A stretch of DNA of 5,626 nucleotides from Anaerolineae bacterium (GCA_030598425.1 JAUVPY010000211.1:1-5626); one strand, 5' to 3'; shown: positions 1 to 5,270, counted from the first letter of the stretch. Notes: generated by a model from the sequence alone, not told the origin. Numbers and translations: made by a program.

Positions 1-938
1 CCAAGAAGCTGCCCAACGAAAGCGTCCAGGTCGCCGTCGCCGTCCAGATCCCCCAGAGCCAGACCACCACTGCTTGAGCTACGCAAGTCCTGGCTGCTCT
101 GGATAAAGACGCCCCGGCCGTCGTTGAACCAGATCTGATCCACCGCAGCGAGGTCGGTATCGGCATTCCCAATAAATGCGTCCAAATCTCCATCGCCGTC
201 CAGGTCGCTCAGGGCGACGGACAGGCTGCCGATGGTGCCCAGGCTTTGGCCGCTGTCGGTGAAAACGCCGGTGCCGTCATTCAACCAGACCTCGTTGCCG
301 TAACCGAACCAATGCGCAACCAGGGCATCCAAATCTCCATCGGCGTCTACGTCGCCCAGCGCCAGGGCGGTCGTATCCGAAAAGGGGAAAGTCTGGAGTG
401 TGTCGGTGAAATGGCCGTAGCCACCGCCGGTCGCTACGCGGAAGCTCCAGACCGTGGGAGAAATGGGCCCTTCGCCGCTCAGGTTGAGCGTGCCGGTGGT
501 GGCGCTGACCTGAACCAGTTCGCCCGGTTTGAAGAGGTCTGGCGGCGTGAGGCTGATCGCCCCTCCGATGACATTGTAGGTCTGGGTCAGCAGGCCGGTC
601 TGTGCCGCATGCACGGCGAAGGTGGCGGTCGAGACGGTGACCGGGTTGATGGGTTCGTCATAGGTGATGGAGACGGTTGTCGTGTTCGGGGCGGTGTGGG
701 TGTTGGAGATGGGGGTCAGGGTTGGGTTTCCGGGGACCAGGTGGGGGCTATGGGGCGGCGCTGGCGGTCGTGAACTCGGCTCTCGCTGGGAGAGGGCCAC
801 CGCAGGGGCTGCGATGGGTTGATCACTGAGTGCAGACTTTGCTTCTGATGTAGCTTGAGCTAGCAATGGCGGTCCCGCAAGCAGCCCCAGCAAGCCGCCG
901 GTTATGAGGGTCAGGCCAAGCCATTTGTGAGCTTTCAT
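1..938 (-). CDS. Secreted Ig-like plus FG-GAP/VCBS repeat protein (C-terminus beyond the window)
   Basis: The reading frame is open from ATG at 938 to the left edge (312 codons, no stop), so the C-terminal part is missing. GGAGG at 948-952 lies 9 bases before the ATG. Residues 1-29 form a signal peptide: basic start MKAHK, hydrophobic 6-26, and an AQA cleavage site ending at 29. A Pro-rich linker (about 50-72) leads to a Big_5/SbsA-type Ig-like domain (about 70-170). FG-GAP/VCBS repeats follow, each with a DxDxDGDLD calcium-binding loop starting at D196, D245 and D297, so the period is about 50 residues. Blades with the consensus VWLNDGTGVF lie between the loops. Such proteins are exported, form beta-propellers, and usually act in adhesion or surface binding; no enzyme motif is visible. 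The ligand cannot be told. The family is certain, the role is inferred. A plus-strand frame at 246-773 is only its shadow. Confidence 0.9.
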   Translation of the reverse strand, partial: MKAHKWLGLTLITGGLLGLLAGPPLLAQATSEAKSALSDQPIAAPAVALSQREPSSRPPAPPHSPHLVPGNPTLTPISNTHTAPNTTTVSITYDEPINPVTVSTATFAVHAAQTGLLTQTYNVIGGAISLTPPDLFKPGELVQVSATTGTLNLSGEGPISPTVWSFRVATGGGYGHFTDTLQTFPFSDTTALALGDVDADGDLDALVAHWFGYGNEVWLNDGTGVFTDSGQSLGTIGSLSVALSDLDGDGDLDAFIGNADTDLAAVDQIWFNDGRGVFIQSSQDLRSSSSGGLALGDLDGDGDLDAFVGQLL

Positions 939-1002
939 ATTTTCTCGCCTCCAACGTCATCGGGGAAGAGCGTGGATACAACCTATTTCTTTCTCCTCCT
1001 AT

Positions 1003-1032
1003 ATTATAGCGCATATGGGTATGCCTTGTCCA
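1003..1032 (-). promoter_or_regulatory. Sigma70-type promoter of the FG-GAP/VCBS gene
   Basis: Read on the minus strand, TGGACA (1032-1027, 5 of 6 matches to the -35 consensus) is followed after 18 bases by TATAAT (1008-1003, 6 of 6). Transcription would begin near 996 and give a leader of about 58 bases before the ATG at 938. The -35 box lies inside a perfect palindrome, which suggests repressor control. Confidence 0.7.
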
Positions 1033-1038
1033 TACCCA
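1016..1038. promoter_or_regulatory. Candidate operator: perfect palindrome over the promoter
   Basis: TGGGTATG at 1016-1023 and CATACCCA at 1031-1038 are perfect inverted copies separated by 7 bases. The site covers the -35 box (1027-1032) and part of the spacer of the minus-strand promoter, where a dimeric repressor would block RNA polymerase. It also lies upstream of the decayed brnTA locus on the other strand; BrnA-type antitoxins bind their own promoter, so it could be an old brnTA operator. The binding protein is not known. Confidence 0.5.
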
Positions 1039-1080
1039 ATTTAGTAAAAGCCAAATACCTTTGGGGCGCAGGTTTTCTGA

Positions 1081-1185
1081 GTTGCGGAAAGCAGCGAAGC
1101 GACGCAGAATAAGAATATACGCATCATCTCTGCGCGAGACACGGGTCGCAAGGAGCGAAAAGCCTATGCCAAAGCCACTTCTTGA
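1081..1185 (+). pseudogene. brnT: Remnant of a BrnT-type toxin gene (C-terminal end only)
   Basis: The frame ending at TGA 1183-1185 reads RIISARDTGRKERKAY from 1120, the typical end of BrnT toxins (family pattern RIISAR-AT-RERR-Y). BrnT is a ribonuclease of RelE-like fold, about 90 residues long, neutralised by BrnA. Here the frame is closed by TGA at 1078-1080, no ATG lies in the 34 codons left, and I cannot find the first ~60 residues in any plus-strand frame upstream. The surviving part sits exactly where expected: it overlaps the natural start of the antitoxin gene and contains its ribosome binding site. I read it as a truncated, inactive toxin gene. The homology rests on a short C-terminal stretch. 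Confidence 0.65.
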
Positions 1186-1442
1186 ATTCAAATGATGAAG
1201 ACGAAGAACGAGAATTCTGGGCCACCCACGATTCGACGGAGTACGTAGACTGGGATCGTGCCCAATCCACCGTCTTTCCCGAACTGAAACCCACGACCAA
1301 GATCATCTCACTGCGCATGCCAGAGTCGATGCTCAACGAGCTAAAGATGCTGGCCCATAAGCGTGATGTGCCGTATCAGTCGCTGATCAAGGTGTTTCTA
1401 CGCGAGCGAATCGATCGCGAGCTTTACAAGAAGACTTTGTGA
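1182..1442 (+). CDS. brnA: CopG/BrnA-family antitoxin, with frameshifted natural start
   Basis: The 86-residue product matches the CopG-type antitoxin family paired with BrnT. It has an acidic N-terminus, then EFWATHDSTEYVDWDRA (residues 11-27), then a ribbon-helix-helix domain KPTTKIISLRMPESMLNELK (36-55), then KRDVPYQSLIKVFLRERI. The ribbon-helix-helix part binds DNA as a dimer and represses the operon; the N-terminal part would bind the toxin. The start given is TTG 1182, which overlaps the toxin-remnant stop but lacks a close ribosome binding site. The likely original start is ATG 1166, ten bases after AAGGAG (1150-1155). It reads MPKPLLEFK and hits TGA at 1193. Removing one base of the AAA at 1190-1192 joins the frames as MPKPLLEFNDEDEEREFW, which fits the family. 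So the gene is frameshifted, read by +1 shifting, re-started at TTG, or carries a sequencing error. Confidence 0.75.
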   Translation: MNSNDEDEEREFWATHDSTEYVDWDRAQSTVFPELKPTTKIISLRMPESMLNELKMLAHKRDVPYQSLIKVFLRERIDRELYKKTL

Positions 1443-1471
1443 AGGTAGACAGTCAGCAGCATATGCGAGGG

Positions 1472-1501
1472 GACCCCACCCATCAGGTGGGGTCTTTTCT
1501 T
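1472..1501 (+). terminator. Intrinsic terminator of the brnTA-like locus
   Basis: GACCCCACC (1472-1480) pairs perfectly with GGTGGGGTC (1486-1494) around the loop CATCA, and TTTTCTT follows at 1495-1501. It starts 29 bases after the antitoxin stop. This is a strong rho-independent terminator for plus-strand transcription. Confidence 0.9.
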
Positions 1502-1502
1502 G

Positions 1503-1697
1503 ACGTGGGGATGGCCAGGCAGCTCCCACCTGAAGTGTCACCAGACATTGGATCGAAGATCGGCTTGGTGGTGGCCAAACGTGACAACGAATTTAGGGAT
1601 TGACCGAATTGGTGGCGGATATTCGATCAATCCTCAAATTCGTTGTCAGGCACTACCAGCAGCACCCTACAAGGGGCCACCCGATTCAGGTGTTTTT
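1503..1697. other. Intergenic stretch with a fold-back repeat and no supported gene
   Basis: These ~195 bases lie between the terminator and the end of the minus-strand gene pair. Apart from the inverted repeat at 1582-1648 I see no recognisable gene. A 30-codon frame (ATG 1511 to TGA 1601-1603) has no ribosome binding site and matches nothing I know. Near 1678-1698 a weak 4-bp stem (CACC/GGTG) precedes six T on the plus strand. It could stop plus-strand readthrough but is marginal. Confidence 0.5.
1582..1648. repeat. Long imperfect fold-back inverted repeat
   Basis: Arm 1 (1582-1609, begins TGACAACGAATTT) and arm 2 (1621-1648, ends AAATTCGTTGTCA) are inverted copies 28 bases long with 25 matches, separated by 11 bases. 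As RNA or single-stranded DNA this would form a long hairpin. There is no T-run, so it is not a standard terminator. It may be a miniature transposable or fold-back element, or a dispersed intergenic repeat. Its coding potential on both strands (DNEF-like tails ending at stops in the arms) is just a result of the symmetry. Confidence 0.8.
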
Positions 1698-2003
1698 TCA
1701 GACGTGAGCCAAGCTGGGGTCGTCGCGGATATAGGCCAGCTGCTGTCCCAGGTAGGGGACGGGGGGAAGCTGGTGCCAATCCCGCAGGAGGTGGTAGGCC
1801 GGTGACGTCAGCAAACGGCACTGGTCCACTGCCTCACGCCACGCGGGGCGGCGGACCTCATTCACCGTCTCCGCTTCGGGTAACACCCCAAAGTCCCAGG
1901 CCCCGCACAACCGGGCCAAGAAATCAACCTGTTCGGATAGGGTGCTGATCGTAGCAGGTGTCTCCCGATCAGGATAGAGCGCGCCATCAATCCACGAGTG
2001 CAT
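1698..2003 (-). CDS. Uncharacterised 101-residue acidic protein paired with the nucleotidyltransferase
   Basis: I do not recognise this protein. I chose ATG 2003 over the longer frame from 2117 because it has a good ribosome binding site (AGAGGGG, about 9 bases upstream) and gives a short overlap with the preceding gene: it begins 17 bases before the end of the nucleotidyltransferase gene. The longer frame would lie largely inside that gene. The product has 14 Asp/Glu against 8 Arg and no Lys, so it is acidic. There is no signal peptide, membrane segment or DNA-binding motif. It is probably helical, with Trp-rich stretches such as WREAVDQCRLL and LLRDWHQLP. The tight overlap predicts translational coupling and a shared function, perhaps as a partner or antidote of the nucleotidyltransferase. 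That role is inference from position, size and charge only. Confidence 0.65.
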   Translation of the reverse strand: MHSWIDGALYPDRETPATISTLSEQVDFLARLCGAWDFGVLPEAETVNEVRRPAWREAVDQCRLLTSPAYHLLRDWHQLPPVPYLGQQLAYIRDDPSLAHV

Positions 2004-2700
2004 CGAGAAATTCCCCTCTGAACCAGGCCCGCACCTGCTCTGCCTCTTCTCTCTGATCCGGGTCTGGAATCGTGTCCAACGGGCGATGAAGCGCGATCCG
2101 GGCCAAATGCGTTTCAATGGCCAATTGGGCCCGACGGGTATCGCTGTCGCTTCCGGCTAGCTCCTGTCGTTTCCGCCATACGTTCCAGCATTCCCTGGGG
2201 GTGGTCAAGCCGGCGTTGCACAAAGCAAAGATATCTCGAAAATCACGCGGCGCACCGCGCTCGATTAAGGCGACCATCTTGCCCGCCACCAAGTCTGGAA
2301 AGCTGTCAAGCGCCACATCAATCCAGGTGGCAGAACCGGATGGTTGTAGCTGAGCAGAGCGTTGCGCAATTTGAAAACTAAAAACGGTTTTGTCGGCCTG
2401 TACCAATTCAACACTGACCACATCGCCCCAGGCGCGTTTCTGAACCTGACCAAACGTGTTGAGCGCCCTCTCAATTGCTGCAACGACCTGATCCTTCTCC
2501 TGGCTGGTGGCTGACGCATCCCACCAGGCATCCACGTCGTGGGTGGCGCGATAATCCAGATAATGCAACAGACCGAAGGCACCGCCCAAAGAGATCTTGT
2601 CGTTAAGACCGCTGGCGACCAACGTCTGTAAGCAGGTTTCAGCATAGGCCGGAATGTTTGTCGGACGTCTGGGTTTCATCGAATTGCCTTGGGTCATCAT
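1987..2700 (-). CDS. AbiEii-like nucleotidyltransferase (type IV toxin family-like)
   Basis: The 237-residue product has the plan of AbiEii/AbiGii-type nucleotidyltransferases. SLGGAFGLLHYL (37-48) carries the family's Gly-Gly motif, followed by RATHDVD (51-57) with the metal-binding Asp55 and Asp57. WIDVAL (127-131) gives a possible third acidic residue, Asp128. K141 with RGAPRDFRDIFAL (148-160) matches the conserved Lys and R-x-x-RD-x-x-D segment. Members transfer nucleotides to acceptors such as tRNA and act as toxins in AbiE-like systems; others have unknown acceptors. No AbiEi-type winged-helix antitoxin is found upstream; instead a small unknown gene overlaps the 3' end. I start at ATG 2700, ten bases after GGAG (2714-2711). 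TTG 2703, ATG 2697 and ATG 2679 are alternatives. The catalytic residues look intact, so it is probably active. The substrate is unknown. Confidence 0.8.
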   Translation of the reverse strand: MMTQGNSMKPRRPTNIPAYAETCLQTLVASGLNDKISLGGAFGLLHYLDYRATHDVDAWWDASATSQEKDQVVAAIERALNTFGQVQKRAWGDVVSVELVQADKTVFSFQIAQRSAQLQPSGSATWIDVALDSFPDLVAGKMVALIERGAPRDFRDIFALCNAGLTTPRECWNVWRKRQELAGSDSDTRRAQLAIETHLARIALHRPLDTIPDPDQREEAEQVRAWFRGEFLDALVD

Positions 2701-2726
2701 CAAGCGCTGGCTCCATTGTCAACTAG

Positions 2727-2755
2727 ATTCTACTATACATCGGTATTATGTACAA
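2727..2755 (-). promoter_or_regulatory. Possible promoter of the nucleotidyltransferase pair
   Basis: On the minus strand TTGTAC (2755-2750, 3 of 6 matches) lies 17 bases before TAGAAT (2732-2727, 5 of 6). It sits 27 bases before the ATG at 2700, giving a very short leader. The spacing is good but the -35 box is weak. Confidence 0.4.
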
Positions 2756-2760
2756 AATTG

Positions 2761-2789
2761 TTGAAGTCGGGGCCCAACTGTGATATACT
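2761..2789 (+). promoter_or_regulatory. Promoter of the dehydrogenase cluster
   Basis: TTGAAG (2761-2766, 4 of 6 matches to -35) and TATACT (2784-2789, 5 of 6 to -10) are 17 bases apart. A TGA just before the -10 gives an extended -10 (TGN). It lies 78 bases before the ATG at 2868 and diverges from the minus-strand promoter 5 bases away, so the two may compete or share regulators. Confidence 0.65.
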
Positions 2790-2867
2790 GTGCTCAGCCA
2801 AGCCCGCTGGCGCGCGATTTGTTTCAAGGCCTCGCGCTCAGAAAAGACACCCACATAGGAGATCCTC

Positions 2868-3893
2868 ATGACCGCAAAACTACCAATCGGCGTCATCGGC
2901 CTGGGACGTATGGGCCAGATCTATGCCAGGCACCTGGCACGCCAAGTTACCGGGGCTCACCTGGTGGCCGTGGCGGACGTGATCGAAGAGCGGGCCAGAG
3001 CGCTGGCCGAGGAACTGGGCGTGGGCTCCTGGTGGACCGACTACCGCGACCTCCTGGCTGACGACGCCGTGCGAGCGGTCTTCGTCACCTCGCCGACGGG
3101 GACGCACCGCGAGGTGGTGGTCGCGGCGGCCGAGACAGGCATGGCGATCTTCTGCGAGAAGCCGATTGCCCTGACCCTCGAAGACACAGATAAGATGCTG
3201 ACCGCCATAACCAAGGCCGGCGTGATGTTCCAGGCGGGCTTCATGCGGCGTTTTGATAAGGGCTATCTGGCGGCCAAAGAGCAAATCGAAGCCGGCGTCA
3301 TCGGGGCGCCGGTGACGTTCAAATCCATCGGCCGCGATCCCTTTTGCCCCGACCTGGAATACGCCAAAGCCAGCGTCAGCGGTGGCCTGATCCTGGATAT
3401 GGCCATCCACGATTTTGACCTGGGACGTTGGCTGATGGCGGACGAGGTCAAGCGCGTCTACACTGAAGGTGGGACGCTCGCCTTCCCCGAGTTAAACACC
3501 GTGGGCGACATCGACAACGCCATTGTCAATATGCTCTTCCAGGGGGGCGCGCTGGGCAACGTGGAAGTCAGCCGCAACGCGCTGTACGGCTACGATATCC
3601 GCACCGAGATCCTGGGCACCGAAGGCGGGCTGAACGTCGGCTACTATCAGCAGACGCCCATAGTGGTCATGACGCGCCAGGGGATAAGCCACGACATGGT
3701 ACCCTATATCATAGAGCGCTTCGGCGACGCCTATCTGGCCCAGACCCGGGACTTCGTGGAGCGGGCCCTCGTGGATCGGGAGCCGGCCGTCACCGGAGTC
3801 GACGCCCGGGCCGCCCTGGAAATCGCTCTGGCGGCCACCCGCTCCTACCAGGAGGCCAGGCCGGTCGAGTTGGCGGAGACAGCCATCGGATAA
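2868..3893 (+). CDS. iolG: Gfo/Idh/MocA-family oxidoreductase, probably inositol 2-dehydrogenase-like
   Basis: The 341-residue protein has full family length. An N-terminal Rossmann fold shows GVIGLGRMG (8-16, GxGxxG) and an Asp at the end of beta-2 (D37), which favours NAD over NADP. CEKPIALT (96-103) carries the conserved EKP with catalytic Lys98. GGLILDMAIHDFDLGRWL (172-189) holds Asp177 and His181 at the four-residue spacing of the Lys-Asp-His triad of IolG. This segment closely resembles inositol dehydrogenases, which oxidise myo-inositol to scyllo-inosose with NAD in the cytoplasm. Related members act on other cyclitols or sugars, so the substrate is not proven. AGGAG (2857-2861) is 6 bases before the ATG. 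It is the first gene of a plus-strand series with two MDR dehydrogenases, which suggests polyol or sugar catabolism. No other iol genes are visible. Confidence 0.85.
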   Translation: MTAKLPIGVIGLGRMGQIYARHLARQVTGAHLVAVADVIEERARALAEELGVGSWWTDYRDLLADDAVRAVFVTSPTGTHREVVVAAAETGMAIFCEKPIALTLEDTDKMLTAITKAGVMFQAGFMRRFDKGYLAAKEQIEAGVIGAPVTFKSIGRDPFCPDLEYAKASVSGGLILDMAIHDFDLGRWLMADEVKRVYTEGGTLAFPELNTVGDIDNAIVNMLFQGGALGNVEVSRNALYGYDIRTEILGTEGGLNVGYYQQTPIVVMTRQGISHDMVPYIIERFGDAYLAQTRDFVERALVDREPAVTGVDARAALEIALAATRSYQEARPVELAETAIG

Positions 3894-3898
3894 GGACC

Positions 3899-3917
3899 CG
3901 TCGAATAGAATTCGACG
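3899..3917. repeat. Short hairpin just after the iolG-like gene
   Basis: CGTCGAAT (3899-3906) pairs perfectly with ATTCGACG (3910-3917) around a 3-base loop, beginning 5 bases after the stop codon. There is no T-tract, so it is more likely a 3'-end stabilising structure or processing site than a terminator. Confidence 0.6.
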
Positions 3918-3923
3918 TCTGAC

Positions 3924-3991
3924 GCTGAAAAGACCCCTCAGGGTCTATCCCTCAGAGCCTACCACGCAAGTGCCTGAGGGCACGTTTCAGC
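3924..3991. repeat. Nested inverted repeat: two hairpins with complementary loops
   Basis: GCTGAAA (3924-3930) and TTTCAGC (3985-3991) enclose two smaller perfect hairpins: AGACCC-CTCA-GGGTCT (3931-3946) and GTGCC-TGAG-GGCAC (3970-3983). The loops CTCA and TGAG are complementary. The outer 23-base arms match at 18 positions. In addition CCCTCAG at 3949-3955 can pair with CTGAGGG at 3974-3980, which would exclude the second hairpin. The element lies between the iolG-like gene and the next dehydrogenase gene, 27 bases before its Shine-Dalgarno. It may be a regulatory RNA structure or a dispersed palindromic repeat. Confidence 0.65.
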
Positions 3992-4011
3992 TTGAGCCAG
4001 GGATTTCTAAT

Positions 4012-4026
4012 CCTCGTCGGAGGTGA
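4012..4026 (+). promoter_or_regulatory. Strong Shine-Dalgarno partly masked by a small hairpin
   Basis: GGAGGTGA (4019-4026) is a near-perfect ribosome binding site. CCTC (4012-4015) can pair with GAGG (4020-4023) over a 4-base loop and cover its core. The site overlaps GTG 4023, the homology-supported start, and lies 8 bases before the in-frame TTG 4035. It therefore leaves the true start of the next gene open. Confidence 0.55.
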
Positions 4027-5072
4027 AAGCCGTTTTGAACCAATCACAAGGCATCCTTCTAACAGGCAATAAACAAGCCGAAATCGTCACCGAAGAGCTG
4101 AGGGCCCCAACCGGAACCCAGGTGCTGGTCAAAACCCACGCCGTGGGGCTGTGTGGTTCCGACATGGCCTTATACAACGGGTCCTATCAGGGCCCCAGGA
4201 ACTACCCGTTGTACTTCGGGCACGAATGGTCGGGGACCGTCGAGGCGGTCGGACCCCAGGTGACCAAGGTAGTCCCCGGCGACCAGGTGACCGGCGATTG
4301 CTCGATCTTCTGCGGCGGCTGTGAGTTCTGCGCGCGGGACAAAAATCTATGCCAGCGCATCGAGAAGTTTGGCATCACCATGGATGGGGCATCGCGCCAG
4401 TACTTCACCCAGGATGAGAGTTACGTATATCGCGCTCACCCCCAGGCGGACCTGGACCTGGTCGCCTTGAGCGAACCGTTGGCGGTGGGGGCGCACGCGG
4501 TGCGCCGTGTCCAGGGGCTGCGACCCGACTTGAGTGGGGAGAAGATATTGGTGCTGGGCGGCGGGACAATCGGCCTCTCCTGCTTTTTTGCGCTGAAGTA
4601 CATCGCCGGCTGTCATCACGTGGAGCTGTTTGACATCGTCCCGGCCCGAGCCCAAAAGGCGCTGGACCTGGGCGCTTCAGAACTAACCGATGTTATTGAA
4701 GACGAGGGGGATGCCGGGAGCTATGGCGGGCTCTATTCGGGGCGTGGCTACGACGTGATTGTTGAGACATCCGCCTCACCGGAAGCTTTGCGCCGCGCCG
4801 TTGACCTGGCCCGGCCCCAGGGCGTCATCCTGGCCCTCGGGTTTATCCCATCCGTCGAGCTCAGCCTGAAGACGGTCACCTTCAAAGCGGCGCACATCAT
4901 CGGGAGCATGGGGGGAACGGGTGAGTTTGAAGCGGCGCTTGACTTTGTTCACCAACATCCCGACCTGGCGGGGCAACTCATCACCCATCAGATACCCTTT
5001 GATGGGTACCAGGAGGCGTTTGAGGCTGCCTCGGACCGTAGAAACGCTATGAAAGTCCTGATCAAATTCTAG
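4023..5072 (+). CDS. Zinc-dependent medium-chain dehydrogenase (sorbitol/threonine dehydrogenase type)
   Basis: The 349-residue protein has the full MDR plan. Catalytic zinc ligands are Cys44 in GLCGSD, His67 and Glu68 in GHE, and probably Glu151 in SEPLAVG. The structural zinc loop carries Cys97, Cys100, Cys103 and Cys110; the last interval is one residue shorter than usual. VLGGGTIGLS (177-186) is the nucleotide-binding GxGxxG, and Asp204 ending beta-2 points to NAD. The family oxidises a secondary alcohol of polyols, sugars or amino acids such as sorbitol, galactitol or threonine; the substrate cannot be named. The start is uncertain: GTG 4023 gives the family-typical MKAV, but GGAGGTGA at 4019-4026 overlaps it and fits TTG 4035 better. 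It follows the IolG-like gene by 129 structured bases on the same strand, so the two probably share transcription and pathway. Confidence 0.9.
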   Translation: MKAVLNQSQGILLTGNKQAEIVTEELRAPTGTQVLVKTHAVGLCGSDMALYNGSYQGPRNYPLYFGHEWSGTVEAVGPQVTKVVPGDQVTGDCSIFCGGCEFCARDKNLCQRIEKFGITMDGASRQYFTQDESYVYRAHPQADLDLVALSEPLAVGAHAVRRVQGLRPDLSGEKILVLGGGTIGLSCFFALKYIAGCHHVELFDIVPARAQKALDLGASELTDVIEDEGDAGSYGGLYSGRGYDVIVETSASPEALRRAVDLARPQGVILALGFIPSVELSLKTVTFKAAHIIGSMGGTGEFEAALDFVHQHPDLAGQLITHQIPFDGYQEAFEAASDRRNAMKVLIKF

Positions 5073-5105
5073 CGGCCCGGAGTTCTGATCACCAATGGCA
5101 CGAAA

Positions 5106-5125
5106 CTAATACACGTGTCAATTAG
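5106..5125. promoter_or_regulatory. Palindromic site after the first MDR gene
   Basis: The 8-base perfect palindrome ACACGTGT (5111-5118) is flanked by CTAAT (5106-5110) and ATTAG (5121-5125), inverted copies offset by two bases. It is the size and shape of a small operator, in a gap ahead of the next dehydrogenase gene. A minus-strand TTGACA here (5121-5116) has no matching -10 box. Confidence 0.35.
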
Positions 5126-5150
5126 ACATCATACAAAGTGGCCGGTGCCC

Positions 5151-5270
5151 TGCTGACGAAGGATGAAGGACGAAGCTGGTGTGTGACCAGGACCAAGCTG
5201 GTCACTTGCCAGGAGCGGGTTAGGCGCAGGGTTTTTGTCGCGCTTGGCGGTCGTTCGTCGTCCGTCAGCA
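5151..5270. repeat. ~120-base element with imperfect terminal inverted repeats
   Basis: TGCTGACG at 5151-5158 and its exact reverse complement CGTCAGCA at 5263-5270 bound the element. Over 22 bases the two ends match at about 17 positions. The left end holds heptamers GAAGGAT (5158-5164) and GAAGGAC (5165-5171). The right end holds related ones on the other strand. No gene is seen inside, and no clear target duplication flanks it. It could be a small non-autonomous mobile element or an intergenic repeat unit. Confidence 0.45.
5183..5205. promoter_or_regulatory. Perfect 8-bp-arm palindrome, hairpin or operator
   Basis: GTGACCAG (5183-5190) and CTGGTCAC (5198-5205) are perfect inverted copies around the 7-base spacer GACCAAG. 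There is no T-run, so it is not a terminator. It lies inside the 5151-5270 element, 132 bases before the last gene. The same geometry, with unrelated bases, occurs at 1016-1038. Confidence 0.5.

Noticed and set aside
246..773. Plus-strand open frame of 175 codons
   Set aside because: It lies antisense to the FG-GAP/VCBS gene, whose own frame shows a signal peptide, domain motifs and a ribosome binding site. The plus frame has low-complexity Gly/Arg composition.
994..1000. AGGAGGA on the minus strand, like a ribosome binding site
   Set aside because: It lies at the expected transcription start, and the only near start codon (TTG 981) is out of frame with the real gene.
1511..1603. 30-codon plus-strand frame ending inside the fold-back repeat
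   Set aside because: No ribosome binding site, no recognisable family, and it follows a strong terminator.
1678..1698. Possible plus-strand terminator with six T
   Set aside because: The stem is only 4 bp (CACC/GGTG), and the plus-strand unit already has a strong terminator at 1472-1501.
1627..1821. Minus-strand frame of 64 codons
   Set aside because: It overlaps the 3' end of the better supported 101-residue gene in another frame and has Pro/Arg-rich shadow-like composition.
2004..2117. Longer version of the 101-residue gene starting at 2117
   Set aside because: It would lie within the nucleotidyltransferase coding region; ATG 2003 has a good ribosome binding site and a short overlap.
2880..3410. 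Minus-strand frame of 176 codons
   Set aside because: It is antisense to the IolG-like gene, whose catalytic motifs are clear.
5116..5121. Perfect TTGACA on the minus strand
   Set aside because: No acceptable -10 box at 16-18 bases and no minus-strand gene to serve.
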